This document shows, piece by piece, positions 10,220 through 17,181 of a stretch of DNA of 64,000 nucleotides; position 1 is the first letter of the stretch; every line of letters begins with the position of its first letter. Origin of the DNA: Opitutus sp. ER46 (GTDB lineage Bacteria; Verrucomicrobiota; Verrucomicrobiia; Opitutales; Opitutaceae); assembly GCF_003054705.1 (NCBI RefSeq), contig NZ_QAYX01000019.1, forward strand, positions 124,001 to 188,000. Direction: 5' to 3'. The notes under the pieces were generated by a model. That model made no database searches. It was not told where the DNA came from and worked only from the letters and a program-made list of their open reading frames with translations. The position numbers were made by a program, and so were the translations under genes.

Positions 10220-11527
10220 ATGCCTGACACACGGCCTCAACCCGAACGCCTTCCGGAGCCGCGCATCCTGCCGCCGGCCGAGGCGCTGCTCGCGGCCGAA
10301 AGCGGTGGCGGCACGCCTTGCGAACGCGCCGCGCCCGAGCGCATCCGCAAGGGCACGCCCGCGTTTCGGCGGATTGCGTTCGCCATGCTCGCGGCGGGTT
10401 TCGCTACGTTTGCGCTGCTCTACGCCGTGCAGCCGCTGATGCCGATCTTCGCGCGGGAGTTCTCGCTGCATGCCGCCTCGAGCAGCCTCGTGCTGTCCAT
10501 CTCCACCGGGCTCCTCGCCGGCGGGCTGATCCTCACCGGACCGCTCTCGGACGCCGTGGGGCGCCGGCCCGTCATGATGATCGCGTTGTTCGGCTCGGCC
10601 CTCGGCACCCTGGGCAGCGCGGTGATGCCAACGTGGCACGGCGTGCTGTTCATGCGCGCGATCATCGGGCTCTCCCTCAGCGGACTCGTGGCGGTGGCGA
10701 TGACGTACCTCAGCGAGGAGATCCATCCGGAGGTTCTCGGCTGGTCGATGGGCCTGTACATCAGCGGCAACGCGCTGGGCGGGATGCTCGGCCGCCTGAT
10801 CGTCGGCGTGATCGTCGACTTCGTTTCCTGGCGCGTCGCCCTTGGCGTGCTGGGCGGACTGGGGCTCATCGCCGCGCTGCTTTTCGCCCGGCTCGCGCCC
10901 GCCTCCCGCCATTTCCGGCCCACGCCGCTGCACTGGGCCCATCTGCGCGCCGGCTTTGCGCTCCACCTGCGCGACGGCGCGTTGCCGTGGCTGTTCGCCG
11001 AGGGCTTCCTGCTGATGGGCGGCTTCGTCACCCTCTTCAACTACATCAGTTACCGCCTGCTGGCGCCCCCGTACCTCCTGAGCCAGGCGATCGTCGGCTG
11101 CATCTCCGCCGTGTATCTGATCGGCATGTACAGCTCGGCGCGCGTGGGCGCGTTGGCGGACAAGCTCGGCCGGCGGCGCGTGCTGTGGGTCGTCACCGCG
11201 ACGATGCTCGCCGGCGTGCTGGTGACGCTCGCGCGGCCGTTGCCGGTCGTGCTCCTCGGGATGTTGATCTTCACCTTTGGCTTTTTCGGCGCCCACTCGG
11301 TCGCCAGCAGTTGGATCGGCCGCCGCGCCCGCCAGGCCCGAGGACAGGCATCCTCGCTCTACCTCCTCGCCTACTATCTCGGTGGCAGCATCGCCGGCAC
11401 GCTCGGCGGCTACTGGTGGCACCTCGCCGGCTGGCCCGGCGTCGCGCTGTTCATCGCCGCGTTGCTTCTGGCCGCGCTCCTTGTCGCCGTCCGCCTCATC
11501 CGCGTCCCGCCGCTCACCGCCGCGTGA
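10220..11527 (+). CDS. MFS transporter, YnfM-like exporter family
   Basis: The protein has 435 residues from ATG 10220. An upstream in-frame ATG at 10112 would add a Pro/Arg-rich stretch that looks untranslated. After a soluble N-terminal tail of about 50 residues come twelve hydrophobic segments. The first is FAMLAAGFATFALLYAVQPL. GPLSDAVGRRPVMM is the loop 2-3 signature of the major facilitator superfamily, and GALADKLGRRRVLW is its repeat in the second half. The PLMPIFAREF and LSLSGLVAVAMTYLSEEI segments resemble YnfM-type permeases. Substrate is unknown. It follows purL by 172 bases and converges on the rhamnose genes. Confidence 0.85.
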   Translation: MPDTRPQPERLPEPRILPPAEALLAAESGGGTPCERAAPERIRKGTPAFRRIAFAMLAAGFATFALLYAVQPLMPIFAREFSLHAASSSLVLSISTGLLAGGLILTGPLSDAVGRRPVMMIALFGSALGTLGSAVMPTWHGVLFMRAIIGLSLSGLVAVAMTYLSEEIHPEVLGWSMGLYISGNALGGMLGRLIVGVIVDFVSWRVALGVLGGLGLIAALLFARLAPASRHFRPTPLHWAHLRAGFALHLRDGALPWLFAEGFLLMGGFVTLFNYISYRLLAPPYLLSQAIVGCISAVYLIGMYSSARVGALADKLGRRRVLWVVTATMLAGVLVTLARPLPVVLLGMLIFTFGFFGAHSVASSWIGRRARQARGQASSLYLLAYYLGGSIAGTLGGYWWHLAGWPGVALFIAALLLAALLVAVRLIRVPPLTAA

Positions 11528-11546
11528 CCGGCGCCGCGCGTCGCTT

Positions 11547-11580
11547 ACGGCGAAACGTCACGCGCGTGACGCTGCGCCGT
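11547..11580. terminator. Hairpin between convergent MFS and rhaM genes
   Basis: ACGGCG at 11547-11552 pairs with CGCCGT at 11575-11580. Inside it is the perfect 16-base palindrome CGTCACGCGCGTGACG at 11556-11571, separated from the outer arms by AAA and CTG. The rhaM stop codon (11558-11560) lies inside the structure. No T-run follows on either strand, so it may block transcription from both sides or be a protein site. Confidence 0.4.
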
Positions 11581-11914
11581 CCCAGTGGAAGACCTCCTCC
11601 ATGCCGGCCCACCACTCGCCCGCGGCGCGAGTCTCGAGCGGATGCTGGCAGGGGATGCAGACGCTCCACCAGCGCTGGGTGGTCGGGTCGGCGGCCATCT
11701 TGGCCATGTCGGCGGCGTAGTCGGTGCCGACGTACTCGAAGTACGAGAACAGGACCGGCTGCCCGTCATCGAGCTTCCGGAGGTAGATCGAGTAGTTGCG
11801 GATGTTGCACGCGCTGATCATGCGCAGCACATCGGGCCACACGGCCGCATGCAGGCGTTTGTATTCCTCCACCTTCTCCGGGTGCAGCCGGATGACCGAG
11901 CCATAGCGTTTCAT
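11558..11914 (-). CDS. rhaM: L-rhamnose mutarotase
   Basis: RhaM interconverts the alpha and beta anomers of L-rhamnose in the cytoplasm. The 118-residue protein shows the family pattern: RYGSVIRLHPEKVEEYKRLH with the catalytic histidine, AVWPDVLRMI, NYSIYLRKLDDGQPVLFSYF, and WWSVCIPCQ with paired tryptophans. It is slightly longer than the E. coli enzyme (104). ATG 11914 is preceded by AGGAG seven bases away, and that ribosome site overlaps the TAG stop of rhaT, so the two genes are clearly co-transcribed. No rhamnose isomerase, kinase or aldolase gene is present in this window. Confidence 0.92.
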   Translation of the reverse strand: MKRYGSVIRLHPEKVEEYKRLHAAVWPDVLRMISACNIRNYSIYLRKLDDGQPVLFSYFEYVGTDYAADMAKMAADPTTQRWWSVCIPCQHPLETRAAGEWWAGMEEVFHWDGAASRA

Positions 11915-11924
11915 AAGGGATCTC

Positions 11925-13004
11925 CTAGTGGATGGCGGCCGCGAGGTCACCGACGTAATTGCCATAGGTCAGGAGCAGGACGGCGCCAACCAGGATGACG
12001 AGCGCGGCGGCGATCGTCTGGTCCGTGAGGCGGCGGCAGTTGCGCCATTCGCGCAGGACGATCCCGACCACGTTGCTGATCAGGACCAGCATGATCATGT
12101 GGATGGCCCAGCTGGTGAACTTGTAGTGGCCCATCCGCACGTGCCCGAGATTGTAGAAGAAGAACTGGCCGTACCAGAACGTGCCCGTGAGCACCGCGAG
12201 CCCCCAATTGACGGAGAGCCGCGCGCCCGCCGGCGCCGTCGCCGGCAGCGCCACGACTTCGCGCAGCGTGCCCTGGCGCACGTGCAGGAACAGGCAATAG
12301 AGGGCGGTCGTGAGAAACGCGCCCGTATTGGAAAAGACGTACACCACGTTGCCGCGCCACACGCCGGCGCCATGCGCCGTAGCCACGTCCGCAATCGGAT
12401 CGCCCGCCTCGAGCGCAAACCCGTACACCGCCGAGAGCACGCCCGCCAGGAGCGAGAGCGCGAGGCCCTTGCCGAGCGAGAAGGAGCCGCGGGCCGATGC
12501 CGCGGTGAGATCCTTCTCCTTCAGCCGGCCGGCGATGCCCGTGCCCGCGATACCGACGATGCCGACCAGGATGCCCGCCACGATCCACTCCGCCCCGGGT
12601 CGGCTCAGCGTGGTGAAGAGCGTACCCTTCACCAACGGCGGGATCAGCGTGCCCAGCACGCTCGAGAGCCCGACCGCGATCGCGTAGGTGAGCGAGAAGC
12701 CGATGTAGCGGATGGAAATGCCGAAGGCGGTGCCGCCGATGCCGTACGCGGCGCCCAGCAGGAAGGCGTTGCGCATCGCGCTCGTCGGCGCCTCGCGCAG
12801 CACGGCCCCGAGCTCGGGAATGGTCAGCCACGCCACCACCAGCGGCAGGATGAACCAGCAGAACGCCGCCTGCGTCAGCCAGTAGCTCTGCCAGGACCAG
12901 CCGCGGATGCGCTTCTCCGGGGTGTAGCAGGTTGCGGCAAACGTGGCGCCGACCGCATGCAGCGCCACGCCGAGCAGGGGATTGGAAACGACGGGATTGT
13001 TCAC
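11925..13004 (-). CDS. rhaT: L-rhamnose/proton symporter
   Basis: RhaT imports L-rhamnose with protons. The 359-residue protein has about ten hydrophobic segments and the family opening NPLLGVALHAVGATFAATCY. It also carries YWLTQAAFCWFILPLVVAWL, GAAYGIGGTAFGISIRYIGF and LGTLIPPLVKGTLF, which match RhaT closely. The start is GTG at 13004. The gene lies 29 bases after the URO-D-like gene and directly before rhaM, forming one minus-strand operon next to a divergent AraC regulator that probably senses the sugar. Confidence 0.92.
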   Translation of the reverse strand: MNNPVVSNPLLGVALHAVGATFAATCYTPEKRIRGWSWQSYWLTQAAFCWFILPLVVAWLTIPELGAVLREAPTSAMRNAFLLGAAYGIGGTAFGISIRYIGFSLTYAIAVGLSSVLGTLIPPLVKGTLFTTLSRPGAEWIVAGILVGIVGIAGTGIAGRLKEKDLTAASARGSFSLGKGLALSLLAGVLSAVYGFALEAGDPIADVATAHGAGVWRGNVVYVFSNTGAFLTTALYCLFLHVRQGTLREVVALPATAPAGARLSVNWGLAVLTGTFWYGQFFFYNLGHVRMGHYKFTSWAIHMIMLVLISNVVGIVLREWRNCRRLTDQTIAAALVILVGAVLLLTYGNYVGDLAAAIH

Positions 13005-13033
13005 GGGGTAGGTCGTTCAGTTGGGCGGCGGGC

Positions 13034-14236
13034 TCAAAGGACCTCGTCGTACTCGTCCAGCTTGAGTGGATACTGGCCGTGCTCGCGCACGAGCTTGACG
13101 ATGTAGTCGTAAGTCGCGCCGGAGACGCCGCTGCTGACCGAGTGGTCGCTCATGAAGATCATCCCGCCGCCTTTCGCCGCGTTGAGTTTCCGGAGCACCT
13201 CGCGCCGGATCGCCGCGCGGTCTCCCGTCTCCCAGACCTGCACGTCGCTGTTGCCGCAGAACGCGATCTGGTGGCCGTACTGCCGGCGGAGCTCGACCAC
13301 GTCCATGCCGGCCTTGGCCTCGAGCGGATTGTAGCCGTCGATGCCCATCTCGATGTAGTCCGCGAAGATCGCCTTCACGTTGCCGCAGCCGTGGTAGATC
13401 ACCGGCAGCCCGTGGGCGTGCGCGGCGGCGGCGATCTTGGCCACCCAGGGTTTGAAATAGGTGCGCCAGTAGGTCGGCGACATGAAGGTGCTCTTCCGGT
13501 ACGCGACGTCGCCCCAGATAACAAAGCCGTCGAGGTAGCCCTTGCCCGCCGCCAGTTCGGCCTCGGCCATCGCCAGGTAATACGCGCCCAGCCGGTTGAT
13601 TACCTCCCCCATTTCCTCGGGGTACTCGCCCATCCACATCAGCGCATTCTGCTGCCCGATGAGCCGGGTCAGGCACTCGCTGACCTCGATCATGCTGCCG
13701 TACACCGGCAGGTCGGGCCACAGCGACTTCACGGTGTCGATCCAGGCCGGCGAGTTGCGCTCAAAGCCGTCGCCCACGCCGGCGATCTGGTTGTCGCCGG
13801 CGGCGAAGAAGCGGCGCGGGTCATCGGGCCGGTCGAAAGTCGCCTGCTGCAGCTTCTCGAACGTGTCGAGATCCCACGCCCGCATCTCCGGCATCGGGAA
13901 GGAAAAGTGCTTGTGCATGATCGCCCCGAAACCGGTCCGCACGGTCACTTCCTCCGCCGACTCCTGGATCGTTTCGAAGGGCCGGATCCACGGGTCCATG
14001 TTCGGCACGGTCGTGATCAGATCGAGGTCGTAATGGTAGTACGGATTCGCGTCGGCCGGGAGGCCGAGCTCCGCGCGCCAGCGGCGGGTGAAGCCGCCCC
14101 AGAAGAAGTCGCTGATCGGCACGCGATCGGGCTGCTCGTGGCGCAGCGCCCGGTTCACGCGCTCGAGTTTGCGCAGGGTGTTGGGCTTGCGGCCGGACTG
14201 GGCCGCGCTCTTGCCGACCGTGTTGAACATGCTCAT
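13034..14236 (-). CDS. Uroporphyrinogen decarboxylase-fold protein in the rhamnose locus
   Basis: The 400-residue protein starts at ATG 14236 (MSMFNTVGKSAAQSG). It has features of the URO-D / cobalamin methyltransferase superfamily: ALRHEQPDRVPISDFFW at the N-terminus, then VIYHGCGNVKAIFADYIEMG and DGYNPLEAKAGMDVVELRR. The second half holds GHQIAFCGNSDVQVWETGD and a GGMIFMSDHSVSSGV segment near the end. It is not a heme enzyme gene in context, because it leads an operon with rhaT and rhaM. Members of this superfamily often sit in sugar-use loci of Bacteroidetes and Verrucomicrobia with unknown function. A zinc- or corrinoid-dependent transfer reaction is possible but not shown. Confidence 0.8.
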   Translation of the reverse strand: MSMFNTVGKSAAQSGRKPNTLRKLERVNRALRHEQPDRVPISDFFWGGFTRRWRAELGLPADANPYYHYDLDLITTVPNMDPWIRPFETIQESAEEVTVRTGFGAIMHKHFSFPMPEMRAWDLDTFEKLQQATFDRPDDPRRFFAAGDNQIAGVGDGFERNSPAWIDTVKSLWPDLPVYGSMIEVSECLTRLIGQQNALMWMGEYPEEMGEVINRLGAYYLAMAEAELAAGKGYLDGFVIWGDVAYRKSTFMSPTYWRTYFKPWVAKIAAAAHAHGLPVIYHGCGNVKAIFADYIEMGIDGYNPLEAKAGMDVVELRRQYGHQIAFCGNSDVQVWETGDRAAIRREVLRKLNAAKGGGMIFMSDHSVSSGVSGATYDYIVKLVREHGQYPLKLDEYDEVL

Positions 14237-14318
14237 GGGCGAAGGCCTCGGGAGAGGACGGGGCGGGAGGAGGGGGTAAAGGCCGGGCGAGCCGGCGGGG
14301 CGAAAGCCGCAGGATACG

Positions 14319-14359
14319 CGATTGACGCCCAAAATCGCTATGCCCGATTGTGCCAAAGT
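14319..14359. promoter_or_regulatory. Candidate direct-repeat operator upstream of the AraC gene
   Basis: CGATTGACGCCCAAA starts at 14319 and a related CGATTGTGCCAAAG starts at 14345, a spacing of 26 bases. AraC-family proteins commonly bind direct repeats roughly two helical turns apart. The pair lies between the divergent URO-D-like and AraC genes, where an operator is expected. This is a visual match only. It would overlap the coding region if translation starts at ATG 14340 or TTG 14322. Confidence 0.3.
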
Positions 14360-14360
14360 T

Positions 14361-15242
14361 ATGTCCTTTCCGCTACCAGGCCGGATCAACCGCGGGGCGT
14401 ACGACCAGCCCTTTTCGGGCGTGGGCATCGAGTTCGACCCACTCGACGTGAAGCCCGGCCGGAGCGGACTGACGTTGCACGAGGCAGGCTTCGTGGCCGA
14501 CAACGGCGACTGGAACTTTCCCGGGGTGTTCAGCCCGTTCTGGCGGCTCTACCGCAACCACCGTCGCGGACACTGCGTGCTCTTCGGCGACCAGATGATC
14601 GAGCTCACGCCGGATCGGATCGTGCTGGTGCCCCCGCATTGCCTCTTCCACTGCCTCGGTGGCAACCCCGTGCCAACGTTCTGGCTCGCGTTCAGCTTCG
14701 CCCGGAAGCTCCACCCGCAGCAATCACTCCCGGTCCTGCTCGCCCCGCGCGACACGGAGTTGTGTCTGATTCGGGACTTGGAGGCCCTGATCGCCGCAGA
14801 CGCCCACTGGGATCCAACCGAAGCGATCCGACGCCACAGCCTGGCGTTGCTGCACGTGGTGCTATCGCGGCCCGAACTGCCGTGGCAGCCGCCGCTGCCG
14901 GAGAAGCTGCGCCGGGTGCACGACTACATTGAAGCCAACCTCGCAACCCCGCTCGCCGCACCCGCCCTCGCGCGCCGCGCCGGGTTGAGCGTCGCCGGTT
15001 TCAATCGCGCGTTCAAACGCCACTTCGACACCTCGCCCGCGCGCTACGTGAGCGAAATCCGCGTCCGCGAGGCGGCCCGCCGGCTGCTCCACACCGACGC
15101 CACCATCGAGGCGATCGCCGCCGACACCGGCTTCCCCGACCGCGCCTACTTCAGTCGCGTGTTCAAAAAGGTGACGGGCGAATCGCCCGCCGCTTTCCGC
15201 CGCCAACATGGCCGCACAGCTTTGGCCGGCGACATACGGTGA
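14361..15242 (+). CDS. AraC-family transcriptional regulator of the rhamnose locus
   Basis: The 293-residue protein has an N-terminal sensory part resembling a cupin fold, with QMIELTPDRIVLVPPHCLFH as the beta-barrel signature. The C-terminal part is an AraC-type double helix-turn-helix: the first helix pair is LAAPALARRAGLSVAGFNRA, and the second reads TIEAIAADTGFPDRAYFSRV. FKKVTGESPAAFRR follows, the standard family ending. It is divergent from the URO-D / rhaT / rhaM operon and most likely controls it in response to rhamnose or a derivative. I chose ATG 14361; ATG 14340 and TTG 14322 are also possible and none has a good ribosome site. Confidence 0.85.
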   Translation: MSFPLPGRINRGAYDQPFSGVGIEFDPLDVKPGRSGLTLHEAGFVADNGDWNFPGVFSPFWRLYRNHRRGHCVLFGDQMIELTPDRIVLVPPHCLFHCLGGNPVPTFWLAFSFARKLHPQQSLPVLLAPRDTELCLIRDLEALIAADAHWDPTEAIRRHSLALLHVVLSRPELPWQPPLPEKLRRVHDYIEANLATPLAAPALARRAGLSVAGFNRAFKRHFDTSPARYVSEIRVREAARRLLHTDATIEAIAADTGFPDRAYFSRVFKKVTGESPAAFRRQHGRTALAGDIR

Positions 15243-15297
15243 CACCGCCGCGAACGCGCCGGGATTCGCCACGCCACGTCAGGCGGGACGACGCATC

Positions 15298-15326
15298 GCC
15301 GCCAACGCACAGTGGATGTTGGCGGC
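15298..15326. terminator. Hairpin between convergent AraC and lipoprotein genes
   Basis: GCCGCCAAC at 15298-15306 pairs perfectly with GTTGGCGGC at 15318-15326 across an 11-base loop. It lies between the ends of two convergent genes. There is no clear T-run, so it may work as a bidirectional barrier rather than a classical terminator. Confidence 0.45.
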
Positions 15327-15329
15327 GGC

Positions 15330-15962
15330 TTAGTCCTTGCCGTACTCGGGGTGCCGCGGTCCGCGCAGCAGCCCCTGCCCCGGAGGCCCCGGCGGGGTCA
15401 CCAGTTGGTAGCAGGCGACAGTCGCGACCATGTGGGCCTGGTCGGTGAGCTTGTTCAGCACCTGCGTCACGAGCGCTTCCAGCAGGCCGGACTGGCCGCC
15501 GGCTTGGGCGTACACCGAGCCCTCCCACAGGGTCGTGCCGGTACGCAGGTCGACCAGCACTGCCCGGGCGCGGACAAAGGTGTCGGCCACGACGAGCATG
15601 TACTTGCTGCCATATTCCTGAACCGTGACGTACAGCGCCGCATCGGCCCCGAACACCTCGCGCAGCTTGGCCGGCGGGGCTTGGTGCATGTCGGCCGGCA
15701 TGGTGAGGCCATTCTCCTTCATCATCTGGTCCACGACCACGAGCGGGAACACGTAATAGCCGAGTTCGCTGATCGGCCGCGTCATCGCGGTGTACACGCT
15801 ATAGGTCGCGCGCACGTCGCTCGACGCGTTGATCGGCGGGAGCACGAGGATCGAGGCCGGCCGGCTCTGACGAAAGGCCGTGTAGTCTTTCGGGGCGACC
15901 GTCTGGCAGCCGGCCAGGAACAGGCCGACCAGCGGCCCCAGGACAAGCGCGAGTCGCTTCAT
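15330..15962 (-). CDS. GNA1162-like lipoprotein (DUF799)
   Basis: The 210-residue protein begins MKRLALVLGPLVGLFLAGC, a lipoprotein signal with lipobox LAGC. The body has SRPASILVLPPINASSDVRA, YVFPLVVVDQMMKENG, LREVFGADAALYVTVQEYGS and a LRTGTTLWEGSVYA segment, the pattern of DUF799 / GNA1162 lipoproteins. It is the last of three lipoprotein genes joined by four-base ATGA overlaps (CsgG-like, DUF4810, DUF799). The same trio is known from Neisseria (GNA1162 and neighbours) and other Gram-negative bacteria, and a cell-envelope complex is assumed. The molecular role is not established. Confidence 0.85.
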   Translation of the reverse strand: MKRLALVLGPLVGLFLAGCQTVAPKDYTAFRQSRPASILVLPPINASSDVRATYSVYTAMTRPISELGYYVFPLVVVDQMMKENGLTMPADMHQAPPAKLREVFGADAALYVTVQEYGSKYMLVVADTFVRARAVLVDLRTGTTLWEGSVYAQAGGQSGLLEALVTQVLNKLTDQAHMVATVACYQLVTPPGPPGQGLLRGPRHPEYGKD

Positions 15963-16324
15963 GACTTTGCCGGGGTCGGAGGTTTCTGGTTCAGCAACCG
16001 ATCCATTAACTGCGCCGATTCCGGGAAGAGCCGCTTTTCCGCCTCAAACTCCTTCCGGGCGAGGTCCGACTTGCCGACCTGCTCGTAGAGATAACCGAGA
16101 TGCGCGTGGAAGCCCGGATGAACCGGCAGGTTGGCGGCGGCCGCCTTCTGTTCATCCTCGAGCATCAGCTCGATCTGGCGTTCCGGGGAGGCCTTCTGCG
16201 GCGCGCTGTAGCCCTGATAAATGGAGGTCTCGTAGCGGCCCCAGTAGTACAGCGGTCGCGCGGTCTGGCAGCCAACCAAGGCAAGCAGCAGCACGAAGGT
16301 GCCGCAGCGGATGAGCGGGTTCAT
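15959..16324 (-). CDS. DUF4810 lipoprotein
   Basis: This 121-residue lipoprotein starts MNPLIRCGTFVLLLALVGC with lipobox LVGC and continues PLYYWGRYETSIYQGY, the conserved opening of DUF4810 proteins. PVHPGFHAHLGYLYEQVGKS and ARKEFEAEKRLFPES form a short TPR-like helical pair. It overlaps the CsgG-like gene and the DUF799 gene by four bases each, so the three products are made in a fixed ratio and probably work together at the outer membrane. Confidence 0.85.
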   Translation of the reverse strand: MNPLIRCGTFVLLLALVGCQTARPLYYWGRYETSIYQGYSAPQKASPERQIELMLEDEQKAAAANLPVHPGFHAHLGYLYEQVGKSDLARKEFEAEKRLFPESAQLMDRLLNQKPPTPAKS

Positions 16325-16989
16325 TTCTTCCAGCCGCCGTTTTCAAACTTCACCACCAACGCGTCGATCGCCTGACGGATCGCCAGGTCGAGCACCTTGC
16401 CGTTGAGGGTGGAGTCATAGCCCGCGGTGCCGCCAAACCCGAGCACCTCGCGGTTGCTCAGCACGTACTCACCCGCGCCCTGCACGGAGGTGACGACCTG
16501 CGAGGTGGCGACATCGACGACGTAGATGCTCACCTTGGCGTAGGCGACCTGCTTCTTGCCCTGCCCCACGATGCCGAAGAGCTGCTCGTCACCGACCTCC
16601 TTGCGCCCGAACTCGGTGATGTCGCCCGTGATGGTAAACTCAGCGCCCTTCACGGTCGCGGCCTGGCCGGAGAGCTGAGCCTCCCGCTTGATCTCGTCGA
16701 GGTTCTCGCGATCAAGCACGGCAAACCGACCCGAGTCCTGCAGGTGAGTGACCAGAATCGTCTTCGCCTGGCTGCCCAGCCGGTCCACGCCGTCGGAGAA
16801 GATCCCGCGCATGAAGTTCGACCGGTTGTCGAACTTGCCCACCGCCACCATCCCCTTCGGCCCGGCATACGGGCGCGCCGCGGCCTGCACCTGGGCGGTT
16901 TCAAGCGGACGATTGGATTCCGTGGCACAACCCGCCAATGCGACGAGGGCACCGGCGAGGACAAGGGGCAGCAGGGGGCGAATGTTCAT
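16321..16989 (-). CDS. CsgG/HfaB-family lipoprotein
   Basis: The 222-residue protein carries a lipoprotein signal (PLVLAGALVALAGC). It then has KGMVAVGKFDNRSNFMRGIF, QAKTILVTHLQDSGRFAVLD, REAQLSGQAATVKGAEFTIT and DLAIRQAIDALVVKFENGG, the core of the CsgG family. Curli CsgG forms an outer-membrane export pore, but this short relative lacks curli genes nearby and heads the CsgG / DUF4810 / DUF799 cassette instead. Many cassette members are thought to be periplasmic structural partners. Pore formation should not be assumed here. Confidence 0.85.
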   Translation of the reverse strand: MNIRPLLPLVLAGALVALAGCATESNRPLETAQVQAAARPYAGPKGMVAVGKFDNRSNFMRGIFSDGVDRLGSQAKTILVTHLQDSGRFAVLDRENLDEIKREAQLSGQAATVKGAEFTITGDITEFGRKEVGDEQLFGIVGQGKKQVAYAKVSIYVVDVATSQVVTSVQGAGEYVLSNREVLGFGGTAGYDSTLNGKVLDLAIRQAIDALVVKFENGGWKK

Positions 16990-17181
16990 GGCGGTTGGTT
17001 TTGACGGTAAAGGGCAACCCCGCCCGGGCAGGACCCGGCGCTGGAGCAGGACCCACGGCTTGGAAGCTTGGGATCGGCGCAGAGTTCCGTCAAATCAGTT
17101 GGCGACGCCGGCGGTCGTCCCGAGGTCACTCGAAACTGACCCACAGTCGCCGCAAAAGGTCGCGCCCGCGGGTGCCCGCGC

